Shown piece after piece: positions 12,702 to 20,905 of a stretch of 64,000 bases of DNA. This DNA comes from Bacillota bacterium. Its GTDB lineage: Bacteria; Bacillota_I; Bacilli_A; RFN20; CAG-288. The first letter of the stretch is position 1. Each line of letters opens with the position of its first letter. The stretch lies in assembly GCA_023398335.1 (NCBI GenBank), contig JAEWSJ010000009.1, positions 1 through 64,000 on the forward strand. The letters are read 5' to 3'. The notes under the pieces were generated by a model that worked only from the letters and a program-made list of their open reading frames with translations, ran no database searches and was not told the DNA's origin. The translations under genes were made by a program, and so were the position numbers.

Positions 12702-13131
12702 AGTTGGAACTCTTGATTATCTTGAAGGTATTAAGAATATTGATGATGAACGATTTAATGATTCGTCGTATAAAGAAGATATCTTTATTGCAGCATTATC
12801 TTCGTCTTCTTCGAAAATACTTGTAGCATTAGAAGATAATAAAGTAATTGGATTTCTACTTTTTACACTTGAAGAAGATGCAGTAGACATTGATCATATT
12901 GCAGTAAAAAAAGAGTGTGAAGGAAAAGGGATTGCAACTTCATTGCTTAGTTATTTGGAAAAATATTTATTAGCAACTTGTATAAATAAAATTTTCCTTG
13001 AAGTAAGAAAATCAAATGATAAGGCGATTAGACTATACGAAAAAAATAAATTTGAGTTTTATCGAACAAGAAAGAAATACTATAAGAACGGTGAAGACGC
13101 CTTATGTTATGTTAAGGAGATTAGTAAATGA
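12688..13131 (+). CDS. rimI: GNAT N-acetyltransferase RimI-like
   Basis: A 147-residue GNAT acetyltransferase. Motif A is IDHIAVKKECEGKGIATSLL (about 70-89) with the acetyl-CoA loop in ECEGKGIA, followed by KIFLEVRKSNDKAIRLYEKN, the RimI-type motif B. RimI acetylates the N-terminus of ribosomal protein S18 in E. coli; its clustering with tsaB and tsaD is widespread. The start overlaps tsaB and the stop overlaps the tsaD start (ATGA). Confidence 0.85.
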   Translation: MREIKVGTLDYLEGIKNIDDERFNDSSYKEDIFIAALSSSSSKILVALEDNKVIGFLLFTLEEDAVDIDHIAVKKECEGKGIATSLLSYLEKYLLATCINKIFLEVRKSNDKAIRLYEKNKFEFYRTRKKYYKNGEDALCYVKEISK

Positions 13132-14138
13132 AAGATGAATATATATTAGCAATTGAATCTAGTTGTGATGAAACTTCTGCTGCAATACTAAAAAATAGAA
13201 CAGAACTTTTATCCAATGTTATTTCAACGCAAATTAAAACACATCAACAATTTGGAGGCGTTATGCCTGAAATTGCGTCAAGATTACATCTTGAGAATGT
13301 TGGCTATGTACTAGATACATGTTTTAAAGAAGCAAAAATTAAACCTGAGGATTTATCTGCTGTTGCAGTTACCGGAGCCCCGGGACTTATTGGTGCTTTA
13401 CATGTTGGAGTTATTGCTGCTAAAACAATTGCTGCATATGCTTCGGTTCCACTAATTAATGTTCACCATTTAGCTGGACATATATATGCTAATGAATATG
13501 TTGAAAATTTTGAATTTCCATTATTAGCTTTAGTAGTAAGTGGTGGTAACTCTGAATTAGTATTAATGAAAGATCATCTAAATTTTGAAATTATTGGTGA
13601 AACTCTCGATGATGCTATAGGCGAATCATTTGATAAGATTGCTCGTGCTTTAGATCTTCCTTATCCCGGTGGTGTTTCCATCGATAAAATAACTCAGGAT
13701 CCATCAATCAAAACATTTTCTTTACCACATGTCAAAGTAAAAGGTTACGATTTATCTTATTCCGGACTTAAATCCCGTTTAGTTAGAGAAATTACTTTGA
13801 GAAAAGAAAAAGGTGAAATGAATGAGGAACTAGTTAAATCATACGCACTTAGCGTTGAACAAGCGTTCATTAATCAGTTATTAGATAAAGCATTTAAAGC
13901 TGCATCTGATTACAAGGTGAAAGAGATTGTTGTAGGTGGCGGAGTGAGCGCAAACTCTTACTTACGTAAAGAAATCAAAAGAAGGGGCGAACATAATTAC
14001 AAAATTGTTATTCCACCACTTTGGTGTACAACAGATAACGCAGCCATGATTGCTAAAGCTGCCACGCATATGATTGATAAAAAAGACTTTGCTAAATTGG
14101 ATTTTGCTCCATTAGCATCGAAAGAACTTGGAAAGTAA
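13128..14138 (+). CDS. tsaD: tRNA N6-adenosine threonylcarbamoyltransferase TsaD
   Basis: A 336-residue TsaD (Gcp/Kae1), the catalytic subunit that moves the threonylcarbamoyl group onto A37 of tRNA. IESSCDETSAAI at the N-terminus, the metal-binding VHHLAGH (His114 and His118), LVVSGGNSELVL, the DDAIGESFDKIAR segment and the late GGGVSANSYLR and TDNAAMIA motifs are all present and intact. Length is standard. It closes the tsa operon, 38 bp before asnS. Confidence 0.97.
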   Translation: MKDEYILAIESSCDETSAAILKNRTELLSNVISTQIKTHQQFGGVMPEIASRLHLENVGYVLDTCFKEAKIKPEDLSAVAVTGAPGLIGALHVGVIAAKTIAAYASVPLINVHHLAGHIYANEYVENFEFPLLALVVSGGNSELVLMKDHLNFEIIGETLDDAIGESFDKIARALDLPYPGGVSIDKITQDPSIKTFSLPHVKVKGYDLSYSGLKSRLVREITLRKEKGEMNEELVKSYALSVEQAFINQLLDKAFKAASDYKVKEIVVGGGVSANSYLRKEIKRRGEHNYKIVIPPLWCTTDNAAMIAKAATHMIDKKDFAKLDFAPLASKELGK

Positions 14139-14176
14139 ATTATTCTTAAATATAATAATAGAAAGAGGTTAATATT

Positions 14177-15562
14177 ATGGAAAACTACATGACAGTTAGA
14201 GAATTGTTTGAAAGTGTCACTGCTAAAAGTGAAACAGTTGTTGATGGTTACAAGGTTGCAATTGATGGATGGATTAGAAATAATCGTTTATTAGGCAATA
14301 TTGGATTTATCGCTTTTAATGATGGAACATGTTTTAAGAATGCTCAGTTAGTTTATAATGAACAAACCTCCGATTTTGATGGAGTAAAAAAAGTTAAATT
14401 AGGAAGTGCAGTTACTGTTAAAGGCACGATTCATTTAACACCTGAAGCTCCTCAACCATTTGAAGTAATATTATCAGAAGTTGAACTTGTTGGTGATGTT
14501 GATGAGTCTTATCCTCTTCAAAAGAAAAAGACTTCTTTTGAATTTTTGAGAACTCTTCCACATTTACGTCCACGTACTAATACATTTAAAGCATTATTTA
14601 GAGTAAGATCTATTCTCTCATATGCAATTCACGAATTTTTCCAAGGAGAAGGATTTGTATATGTCCAAACTCCAATCTTAACATCTAACGATTGTGAGGG
14701 TGCGGGTGAGTCATTTAAAGTTATTACTGACATTAAACACCCAGATGCGTATTTTGGTACTCCAGTTGGATTAACTGTTTCTGGACAATTACATGTTGAA
14801 CCTTTTGTTATGGCATTTAGAGATGTTTATACCTTTGGACCTACTTTTAGAGCTGAAAAATCAAATACAACTCATCATGCGGCAGAATTTTGGATGATTG
14901 AACCTGAAATTGCTTTTGCTGATTTATATGATGATATGGATTTAATACAAGATTGCTTGAAATATATTGTAAATTACGTTATGGAAAATTGCCCAGATGA
15001 AATTGATTTCTTTAATGAGAGAATTGATACCACATTAAAACAAAGATTAGCTGAATTTGTAAGCAAACCATTTAACGTCCTTGATTACACAAAAGCAATT
15101 GATATGTTATTAGACGCTGTTAAAGAAGGACATAATTTTGATAACAAAAATATTTTTTGGGGTATGGATTTACAATCAGAACATGAAAGATATTTGACTG
15201 AACATGTTTATAAAGGACCGCTATTCTTAATAAACTATCCAAAAGAAATTAAAGCTTTCTATATGAAACAAAACGTTGATGGAAAGACCGTTGCTGCTTG
15301 TGATCTCCTTGTTCCTGGTATTGGTGAATTAGTTGGTGGATCCGAAAGAGAAGCTGATTATGAAAAATTAAAGAATAGAATTACTGAATTAGGTATGGAT
15401 ATAGCCGGATATCAATGGTATCTTGATTTAAGAAAATATGGTGGTTGTCCACACGCTGGTTTTGGAATTGGTTTTGATAGATTATTGCAATTTGTTACTG
15501 GAATTGTAAATATTCGTGATGTTCAGGCTTATCCACGTACATTTAAGGAAATAATGTATTAA
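14177..15562 (+). CDS. asnS: Asparaginyl-tRNA synthetase
   Basis: A 461-residue class IIb synthetase. The N-terminal OB fold for anticodon binding spans about 20-115. Class II motifs follow: motif 1 around RTNTFKALFRVRS, motif 2 FGPTFRAEKSNTTHHAAEFW, and motif 3 at the end, GFGIGFDRLLQFVTG. The AsnRS-specific length and the absence of the AspRS insertion separate it from AspS. Ribosome site AGAGG. Followed within 2 bp by a small membrane protein gene. Its presence means Asn-tRNA can be charged directly without GatCAB. Confidence 0.96.
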   Translation: MENYMTVRELFESVTAKSETVVDGYKVAIDGWIRNNRLLGNIGFIAFNDGTCFKNAQLVYNEQTSDFDGVKKVKLGSAVTVKGTIHLTPEAPQPFEVILSEVELVGDVDESYPLQKKKTSFEFLRTLPHLRPRTNTFKALFRVRSILSYAIHEFFQGEGFVYVQTPILTSNDCEGAGESFKVITDIKHPDAYFGTPVGLTVSGQLHVEPFVMAFRDVYTFGPTFRAEKSNTTHHAAEFWMIEPEIAFADLYDDMDLIQDCLKYIVNYVMENCPDEIDFFNERIDTTLKQRLAEFVSKPFNVLDYTKAIDMLLDAVKEGHNFDNKNIFWGMDLQSEHERYLTEHVYKGPLFLINYPKEIKAFYMKQNVDGKTVAACDLLVPGIGELVGGSEREADYEKLKNRITELGMDIAGYQWYLDLRKYGGCPHAGFGIGFDRLLQFVTGIVNIRDVQAYPRTFKEIMY

Positions 15563-15563
15563 T

Positions 15564-15944
15564 ATGTGGGGAAAAGATAAGAAGAAGGAAGTTGATTTAG
15601 AAGAAGAATATAGAAATAATTCTTTTCAGCAACCATCTTATCAAAATCGGCAACAGCAATATTGCGATCAAACACAATATCAAAATAATAACTATTTTCC
15701 TCAACAAAATTATGGATATCAAACTCCAAATGAAAATTCTCCAAAAATTACTTCGGAATATAATAGATCAGATATAGCTCCTCTAAAGCATCAAAAGGCT
15801 GAGAATGTAAAAAACAATAAGAATATCGATCCAGCAATAAAAAGAGAAAATCGTATTAAGATTATAAAAATTAGTTATCGGTTATTCTTAATCGCAATTA
15901 TCGTGTCCTTGGTTGTTTTATTAGTGCTGAGTTTCATTAAGTAA
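15564..15944 (+). CDS. Small Q/N/Y-rich tail-anchored protein, unknown
   Basis: A 126-residue protein I do not recognise. Residues 1-18 are charged, 19-55 are rich in Gln, Asn and Tyr (low complexity, likely disordered), 60-100 are basic, and one hydrophobic segment at about 105-124 lies two residues from the end. This is the layout of a C-terminally anchored protein with a cytoplasmic N-terminus. It starts 1 bp after the asnS stop codon, so it is probably co-transcribed. There is no strong ribosome site. Confidence 0.65.
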   Translation: MWGKDKKKEVDLEEEYRNNSFQQPSYQNRQQQYCDQTQYQNNNYFPQQNYGYQTPNENSPKITSEYNRSDIAPLKHQKAENVKNNKNIDPAIKRENRIKIIKISYRLFLIAIIVSLVVLLVLSFIK

Positions 15945-15959
15945 TTATAGAAAAATAAA

Positions 15960-15992
15960 AAGTACATCTTAATAATCAGGATGTACTTTTTT
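15960..15992 (+). terminator. Intrinsic terminator, probably bidirectional
   Basis: Perfect stem AGTACATC/GATGTACT with T-rich flank on the plus side and A-rich flank upstream, placed between convergent genes (the asnS unit and alsD), so it could stop transcription from both sides. Confidence 0.85.
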
Positions 15993-16013
15993 AGATTATA
16001 CTTAATTAATTTA

Positions 16014-16688
16014 TTAATCTAGTTTTAACGATGAAAATTCTTTGTTTGTTGGTAGCTTTATTTCCCATTTATCAAGACAATTTGATAAGACTGATAAAGA
16101 TATACCATAAGCATCAAGAACGTGGCCACCATGTTTTAAGTCTTTGGAAATATAGTGGAAGTGCCAACCAGGATTGTTTATGTTGCTGAATAATGATGGA
16201 GTAAAGAAACCTATTAATGTACCTTCTTCGTTTTCATAAGTAAACTCCTTTTGCTCTTTAATCACTTCTGAAATAGGTCTATAAGGTTTTTGTTGCTTAA
16301 AAAATGAGCGAATGGTTACTTTTGAGAAAACACCAGTAATTTTAACAGCATAGAAATAGTTTTGACCTCTTGTAAAAACTGGATTTAATTTTTCTATTAG
16401 ACTATTTATAGAATCGGATGGTTCTAGTTTGAGCGGTGTAACTTCATTATTAAATTTTGTAACAAGGCCATATGATACTCCTGTTTGAGGAATAGTCATT
16501 TCTTTTACATAACCATTTGCTGTTCCATTATACGATTTACCATCTAAAAAAATAGCTTCACCATTTAATCCATTGAATGTTCCTAAACCAGTGTCTCCAT
16601 TTTTTAAAAAGTATTCAATAGAAATAGAGTAATCATAATTACCTTTGTTTAAAGCTGAAGCTGTAGATACTTGAAATAACTTTGCCAT
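16014..16688 (-). CDS. alsD: Alpha-acetolactate decarboxylase
   Basis: A 224-residue acetolactate decarboxylase (AlsD/BudA) converting 2-acetolactate to acetoin and CO2. The zinc-ligand region WHFHYISKDLKHGGHVLDA (about 171-189) carries the conserved histidines, and GEAIFLDGKSY and SYGLVTKFN are family motifs. No signal peptide is seen. The start is supported by GGAGG (on the minus strand). It stands alone, without an acetolactate synthase gene in the window, so that enzyme must be elsewhere if the pathway works. A likely extended -10 (TGGTAATAT) lies at about 16719-16727. Confidence 0.93.
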   Translation of the reverse strand: MAKLFQVSTASALNKGNYDYSISIEYFLKNGDTGLGTFNGLNGEAIFLDGKSYNGTANGYVKEMTIPQTGVSYGLVTKFNNEVTPLKLEPSDSINSLIEKLNPVFTRGQNYFYAVKITGVFSKVTIRSFFKQQKPYRPISEVIKEQKEFTYENEEGTLIGFFTPSLFSNINNPGWHFHYISKDLKHGGHVLDAYGISLSVLSNCLDKWEIKLPTNKEFSSLKLD

Positions 16689-16764
16689 AAGTTGTCCTCC
16701 AAATGTATTTATAGATATATATTACCATATTTTAAACAAATCAATTAATTTTAGTTGATTTTAA

Positions 16765-16773
16765 TGCTATAAT
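16765..16773 (+). promoter_or_regulatory. Extended -10 promoter for parA
   Basis: TGCTATAAT lies 17 bp upstream of the parA start codon, implying a very short leader. The -35 position (TTAATT, 16745-16750) is poor. Confidence 0.55.
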
Positions 16774-16790
16774 TTTATCGAGGATTTTTT

Positions 16791-17564
16791 ATGGGTCAAA
16801 TTATTGCTATAGCAAACCAAAAAGGTGGTGTTGGTAAAACAACAACCGCAATAAATTTAGCTTCGTCTCTTGGAAAATATAACAAGAAAGTATTGCTTGT
16901 AGATTTCGATCCACAAGGAAATTGTTCTCGTGGTGTTGGTATTGATGCGTCAATATTAAAGAGAACTGTTTTTGATTTGTTTATAGATGATGTAGTTTCA
17001 AATAGAGTTATTAAAAAGACAAGTGCTTCTAAAGTTGATTTGCTTCCTGCAAACTTAGATTTAGCTGCTTGTGAAGTTAGACTTCAGGCGCTTGGGAGAA
17101 CTCCAGATATTTATTTATTAAAGAATATTTTGAGTGAATATCGAGACTCTTATGATTTCATTTTAATTGACTGTCCTCCTTCACTTGGTTTTTTATCTTT
17201 GAATGCGTTAACAGCTGCCGATCGAGTATTGATTCCTGTTCAATGCGAATATTTTGCCATGGAAGCTGTTGCACAAATATTGTCTGCAATTAACAATGTT
17301 AGAATGTCATCCAATGCTGATTTAGATATATTGGGATTTTTATTAACAATGTATGATAGTCGTACTCGCTTATCAACTGAAGTTTCTTCACAAATAATGG
17401 GAATGTTCAAAGAAAAAACTTTTGCAACACAAATTCCTCGTAATATAGCTTTAGCTGAATCTAGTGCCCTTGGACTCCCAGTTGTATATTATAAGCCAAA
17501 AGCATCTGGCTCTTTAGCATATTTATGTTTAGCAAGGGAAATCATATCCAATGGCAATCGATAA
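16791..17564 (+). CDS. parA: Chromosome-partitioning ATPase ParA (Soj)
   Basis: A 257-residue ParA/Soj ATPase. The deviant Walker A is KGGVGKTTT (11-19) with the signature lysine, Walker A' LLVDFDPQGN, and Walker B FILIDCPPSLGF. It forms ATP-dependent dimers on DNA that move or respond to ParB-parS complexes. It overlaps the downstream parB-like gene by 14 bp. The usual neighbours at the origin (rsmG, mnmG) are not seen, so the locus may be displaced from the origin. Confidence 0.94.
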   Translation: MGQIIAIANQKGGVGKTTTAINLASSLGKYNKKVLLVDFDPQGNCSRGVGIDASILKRTVFDLFIDDVVSNRVIKKTSASKVDLLPANLDLAACEVRLQALGRTPDIYLLKNILSEYRDSYDFILIDCPPSLGFLSLNALTAADRVLIPVQCEYFAMEAVAQILSAINNVRMSSNADLDILGFLLTMYDSRTRLSTEVSSQIMGMFKEKTFATQIPRNIALAESSALGLPVVYYKPKASGSLAYLCLAREIISNGNR

Positions 17565-18387
17565 AAAAAACGATACTTTTATTAAAAAAGATTCGCTAAA
17601 AGAACTTGTCGAAAAATACAAGTCCAAAGATATTGTATCTAGTTTTGAAAAGAACATAAATTTTACTAACATAAAGAAAGTTAATATTTCTTCTCTAAAT
17701 TTATATTGCTTATTTAATGAAAAAAATTATTCGGATAAATCATTAGAATTATTAGCTCGTTCTGTTCGAACTAATGGTTTTATGTTTCCAATTTTTGTTT
17801 ATATGTTTGAGAACAAGATGTGCGTAATTAATGGTGTAAAAAGATTTTTAGTCGCAAAAAAACTTCATTATCAAGAATTACAAGCTGTATTTATTGAAGG
17901 AAAAATAGAAGATATTAATGATTATATTATCAATAATATGATTATTAATAATGATAATATGTTAATCTTGGCATATGCTTATAATATCTTATACAAAAAA
18001 TTTGATTTCAAAGAAGCTAATATTAAATCAATTACAGGCTTGTCTCATGGACAAATTAATAATACCCTTAGATTGTTAAAATTATCAAAAGATGTAAAAA
18101 AGATGGTTATAGATGATAAGTTGACTTATGCTAAAGCAAGATTATTGGTAATTTTTGATGCTGATAAACAAAATGAAATTGCAAAGTATTTTGTTAGCAG
18201 CAATATGAGTGTAAGAGAATGCGAAACATATGTTAGAAATATGTCTGAAAATTCCATAGATATTATTGATGATAATTCTAAATCAAGTTACGAGTATAGT
18301 AATAATAAGTTAATTATCCATCAGGTTTCTAGAGAAGATGCGGAAAGAATAATTAATTTATTAAAGGAGAATAAAATTATATGCTAG
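17551..18387 (+). CDS. Divergent ParB-family protein with degenerate CTP-binding motifs
   Basis: A 278-residue ParB/Spo0J-like protein, assigned by position after parA and by the order N-terminal ParB domain (about 44-137), helix-turn-helix (about 154-180, ITGLSHGQINNTLRLLKL) and C-terminal part. The N-terminal domain is eroded: the GERR box reads GVKR (95-98) and the ENxQR box reads NNMIINNDN (128-136), so residues used by canonical ParB for CTP binding and hydrolysis are missing. The HTH is better preserved than the CTP site. It overlaps parA and rsuA-type gene ends, giving a three-gene operon. It could be a true but CTP-independent partition protein, or a Noc-like relative. Confidence 0.7.
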   Translation: MAIDKKNDTFIKKDSLKELVEKYKSKDIVSSFEKNINFTNIKKVNISSLNLYCLFNEKNYSDKSLELLARSVRTNGFMFPIFVYMFENKMCVINGVKRFLVAKKLHYQELQAVFIEGKIEDINDYIINNMIINNDNMLILAYAYNILYKKFDFKEANIKSITGLSHGQINNTLRLLKLSKDVKKMVIDDKLTYAKARLLVIFDADKQNEIAKYFVSSNMSVRECETYVRNMSENSIDIIDDNSKSSYEYSNNKLIIHQVSREDAERIINLLKENKIIC

Positions 18388-19142
18388 TTAGATTACAAAA
18401 GATAATTGCAGATCGTGGTTTTTGTTCCCGTCGAAAAGCTGAGGAATTTATTAGTGATTCAAAAGTAAAAGTTGATGGACATATTGTTACTGAATTAGGT
18501 CAAAAATACGAAGAAGACACTGTCGAAATTGAGATTGCAGGCACAAAAATAAAGCCTAATAATTCTAAGCATAAATATTACTTAGTTAATAAACCGATAG
18601 GCTTTATTTGTACTGCTCAAGATGATAGAGGTAGAAAAGAAGTTACTCGTCTTATTCCACCTTCAGAAGGTAGATTATTTCCAGTAGGAAGATTAGATAT
18701 AAATACTTCTGGTGCAATTATATTAACCGACGATGGCGATTTTGCTAATTTGGTTATGCATCCATCTTCTTCATTTGAAAAAACTTATGAAGTTGTCATT
18801 AATGGCGTTCTTTCTTCAAAAGAAAAGGTTATGCTTGAAAGAGGCGTGATGCTTGATGACGGATTAACTGCACCAGCTAAAGTAACAGAATTTTTGATAA
18901 CTCCGGAAAGATCAACATTTGAAATCACAATTCATGAAGGTAGAAATCGCCAAGTAAGAAGAATGGTTCAAGCGGTGAATCATGATGTTATTGCTTTACG
19001 AAGAACTAGAATTGGACCTTTGAAGTTGGGAAATCTTGTATTAGGTGGTTATGTTAGTATCCCAAGTACAACCATTGAGTCAATAAAGAAAACTTGTCGA
19101 TTTAATAAAAGCCATAATTCATATAAAAAATTAGCAAAATAA
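18381..19142 (+). CDS. rluB: Pseudouridine synthase RluB/RsuA type
   Basis: A 253-residue pseudouridine synthase. An N-terminal S4 RNA-binding domain (LQKIIADRGFCSRRKAEEFI, about 4-23) precedes the catalytic domain with the Asp in GRLDINTSGAIILT. The end (HEGRNRQVRRM) is typical of the RsuA/RluB/E/F group. RluB makes pseudouridine 2605 in 23S rRNA; assignment to RluB over RsuA follows what is usual in Bacillota and is not proven. It overlaps the parB-like gene by 7 bp and has an AAGGAG site. Confidence 0.85.
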   Translation: MLVRLQKIIADRGFCSRRKAEEFISDSKVKVDGHIVTELGQKYEEDTVEIEIAGTKIKPNNSKHKYYLVNKPIGFICTAQDDRGRKEVTRLIPPSEGRLFPVGRLDINTSGAIILTDDGDFANLVMHPSSSFEKTYEVVINGVLSSKEKVMLERGVMLDDGLTAPAKVTEFLITPERSTFEITIHEGRNRQVRRMVQAVNHDVIALRRTRIGPLKLGNLVLGGYVSIPSTTIESIKKTCRFNKSHNSYKKLAK

Positions 19143-19171
19143 TTGTCCTTATATATCTATAATGCTATAAT
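19143..19171 (+). promoter_or_regulatory. Promoter of the ribU transcript
   Basis: TTGTCC (19143-19148), 17 bp spacer, TATAAT (19166-19171) with TGC in front. Transcription would start just before the FMN riboswitch. Confidence 0.75.
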
Positions 19172-19178
19172 TTAAATG

Positions 19179-19286
19179 TACTTCAGGGTTGGGTGTGATT
19201 CCCTCTCGGCGGTAAACCCCGCAAGTTTATATGACATGATAAGGTGAAATTCCTTAGGCGACAGTAAAGGCTGGATGAAAGAAGTA
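19179..19286 (+). promoter_or_regulatory. FMN riboswitch (RFN element)
   Basis: The element is closed by TACTTC/GAAGTA and contains the conserved RFN blocks in order: AGGGTTGGGTG, ATTCCCTCTCGGCGGTAA, CCCCGCAAG, GGTGAAATTCC, GGCGACAGTAAAG and TGGATGAAAGAAG. FMN binding would shut down the downstream riboflavin transporter gene, most likely through the terminator at 19322-19348. Confidence 0.95.
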
Positions 19287-19321
19287 ATACATCTTAGATT
19301 TTAATCTAATATTTAGTATTT

Positions 19322-19348
19322 AAGCCCTGGAATATCTAGGACTTTTTT
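19322..19348 (+). terminator. Riboswitch expression-platform terminator
   Basis: Imperfect stem AAGCCCTGG/CTAGGACTT followed by TTTTTT, between the FMN aptamer and the ribU ribosome site. Upstream sequence could form a competing antiterminator. This indicates transcriptional control. Confidence 0.75.
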
Positions 19349-19368
19349 ATTATGTTAGGAGGAAAATC

Positions 19369-20061
19369 ATGAAACGTAATCTTAGTTCTGTTATTTCAAA
19401 AATGGTCGTTGTCGCTGTCTTGTCTGCTTTGGGAATTGGTTTAATGCAAATCAAAATCCCTTACTTTATTCCGTGGATTAATATAGATCCTTCGGATACA
19501 GTTATTTTAGTTTCATATGCAATAACTGGATTTTGGGGGTCTCTATCAGTTGCCTTAATCAAAACATTAATTGATTTTTTCATTAGTGGTACTGGTATTT
19601 ATGGAATTGGTCAAATATCCGCTTTTATCGCCTCAATGAGTTATGTTGGAGGGTTGTTCTTATTTTCGCACGTCTTAAAAATGTTTAGAAAAGGACTTGT
19701 AAGGAGAATTGTTTCATACGTAATGATTTCTCTTATTGTAGCTGTAATAATGACAGCGGCCAATGCTATATTTATTACCCCAACCTATATTAATGGTGCT
19801 GGATGGGATTCTTGCTTTAACTCTGATACGGTTAATAAGATTGTTCAAGCTTTTGGTCAATATGGTAATTCATACTTTATTATTATCTTTGTAATATATT
19901 TCCCATTTAATTTGATCAAAGGGGCATTCGTATGTGCATTATATGAATTGTTATTTAATCGAGTGATTTTTGTTACATTTAAAGATAATGAGATTATTAA
20001 GAAGTATTTTTCTAGAAATAAATCTAAAGAGACAAATGGTTCAATAGAAGACAATAAATAA
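19369..20061 (+). CDS. ribU: Riboflavin ECF transporter substrate-binding protein RibU
   Basis: A 230-residue integral membrane protein of the RibU S-component family with about six hydrophobic segments. The early AxxxALG-type motif (VVVAVLSALGIGL, about 12-24), needed for docking to the ECF module, is visible. The assignment is strongly supported by the FMN riboswitch. It would import riboflavin together with the shared EcfA-EcfA'-EcfT energising module encoded elsewhere. Ribosome site AGGAGG. The cytoplasmic tail is lysine- and asparagine-rich. Confidence 0.93.
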   Translation: MKRNLSSVISKMVVVAVLSALGIGLMQIKIPYFIPWINIDPSDTVILVSYAITGFWGSLSVALIKTLIDFFISGTGIYGIGQISAFIASMSYVGGLFLFSHVLKMFRKGLVRRIVSYVMISLIVAVIMTAANAIFITPTYINGAGWDSCFNSDTVNKIVQAFGQYGNSYFIIIFVIYFPFNLIKGAFVCALYELLFNRVIFVTFKDNEIIKKYFSRNKSKETNGSIEDNK

Positions 20062-20071
20062 GAAATAAAAA

Positions 20072-20099
20072 ACATAGGTTCATGCGCCTATGTTTTTTT
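20072..20099 (+). terminator. Intrinsic terminator after ribU
   Basis: Perfect stem ACATAGG/CCTATGT with 8-base loop followed by TTTTTTT. Confidence 0.88.
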
Positions 20100-20149
20100 C
20101 TACAAAAAAAGATGCGCCTATTAGACACACCTAATATTGAAAAGCAAAA

Positions 20150-20353
20150 TTATTCGGTTACTTCGATAGCTTGAACTGGGCAAGAAGCAGCGGCTTCATC
20201 TACTCCAGCAGCGACTTCATCAGTGACTTCTTCATTTGGAAGTGTGAATTCAGCCTTTCCATCATCACCGAACGCAAAACCATCAGCGCAGATTGCTGTA
20301 CACATACCACAACTAATGCAGCTGTCTTTATTAACGTGACATTTTTTAGCCAT
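20150..20353 (-). CDS. Single-cluster [4Fe-4S] ferredoxin
   Basis: A 67-residue monocluster ferredoxin. C12, C15 and C18 form the CxxCxxC part of the site and C58 (SCPVQAI) is the fourth ligand; C5 and C22 are extra cysteines. The middle is strongly acidic, as usual for low-potential electron carriers of this type. It is a plausible partner of the ferredoxin-NADP reductase at 37695. Ribosome site AGGAGG on the minus strand. It converges on ribU. Confidence 0.93.
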   Translation of the reverse strand: MAKKCHVNKDSCISCGMCTAICADGFAFGDDGKAEFTLPNEEVTDEVAAGVDEAAASCPVQAIEVTE

Positions 20354-20502
20354 AAATAATTCCTCCTATTTATATAAAGACTATATCAACAAAATTCCAA
20401 AATATCAATAGATAAAACCTTTATTACATATATTTAATATATATTTAAACCCTCTAATAAGAGTGTTATTTCTTAAAGATGGAATTATTACATAAGTAAT
20501 AA

Positions 20503-20578
20503 TGGAGCGCCTGGCAAGAATTAAACTTGCGACATTAACCTTCGGAGGGTTACACTCTATTCACTGAGTTACAGGCGC
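20503..20578 (-). tRNA. tRNA-Arg (anticodon CCG), non-canonical
   Basis: The cloverleaf is complete: acceptor GCGCCTG/CAGGCGC, D stem ACTC/GAGT, anticodon stem TAACC/GGTTA with loop CTCCGAA (anticodon CCG), T stem GCAAG/CTTGC, encoded CCA. Three unusual points: the discriminator is T (U73), the D loop AGTGAATA has G18-A19 in place of G18-G19, and the T loop TTTAATT has T56 in place of C56. The A19 and U56 changes restore a Watson-Crick tertiary pair. It reads CGG. Confidence 0.88.
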
Positions 20579-20905
20579 ATATAAAAATTATATCACTAAA
20601 CTTTAGTGTGATTAATTATAAAAATGTAAAATTATATTGGATTTACGTTTTTGTAGTATGCAACTGATGTAGAAAATAAAAAAAATATTGATTATTTTTA
20701 TAATTTTCATTTTTAAAAAAGATTTTATGCATGTATTTTGGCAATTTTTATGCAAATATTTGCTCGTAATATGCTTTAAACAAGGGTGCTAAGTTAAAAA
20801 AGCGCACAAAAACGCTAAATTTATTTACATATTGCATTATTTTGATCTTTGAACAATTTTTTTTGTATATTTTATTTGATAAATATTCCATAATTTTTCC
20901 TTTTT
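20579..20905 (-). other. 327-bp intergenic region with tRNA promoter and palindrome
   Basis: No gene is seen. Next to the tRNA there is a minus-strand extended -10 (TGATATAAT, 20595 down to 20587), 8 bp before the tRNA 5' end. A perfect 15-bp palindrome CACTAAACTTTAGTG (20594-20608) abuts it and could be an operator. The remainder is very AT-rich, with a weak AGCG/CGCT hairpin near 20800-20815 and T-rich runs before the end of the ABC ATPase pseudogene. Confidence 0.55.

Noticed and set aside
20082..20121. Direct repeat ATGCGCCTAT at 20082 and 20112
   Set aside because: Ten bases only, the first copy being part of the ribU terminator; no mobile-element or attachment-site features around it.
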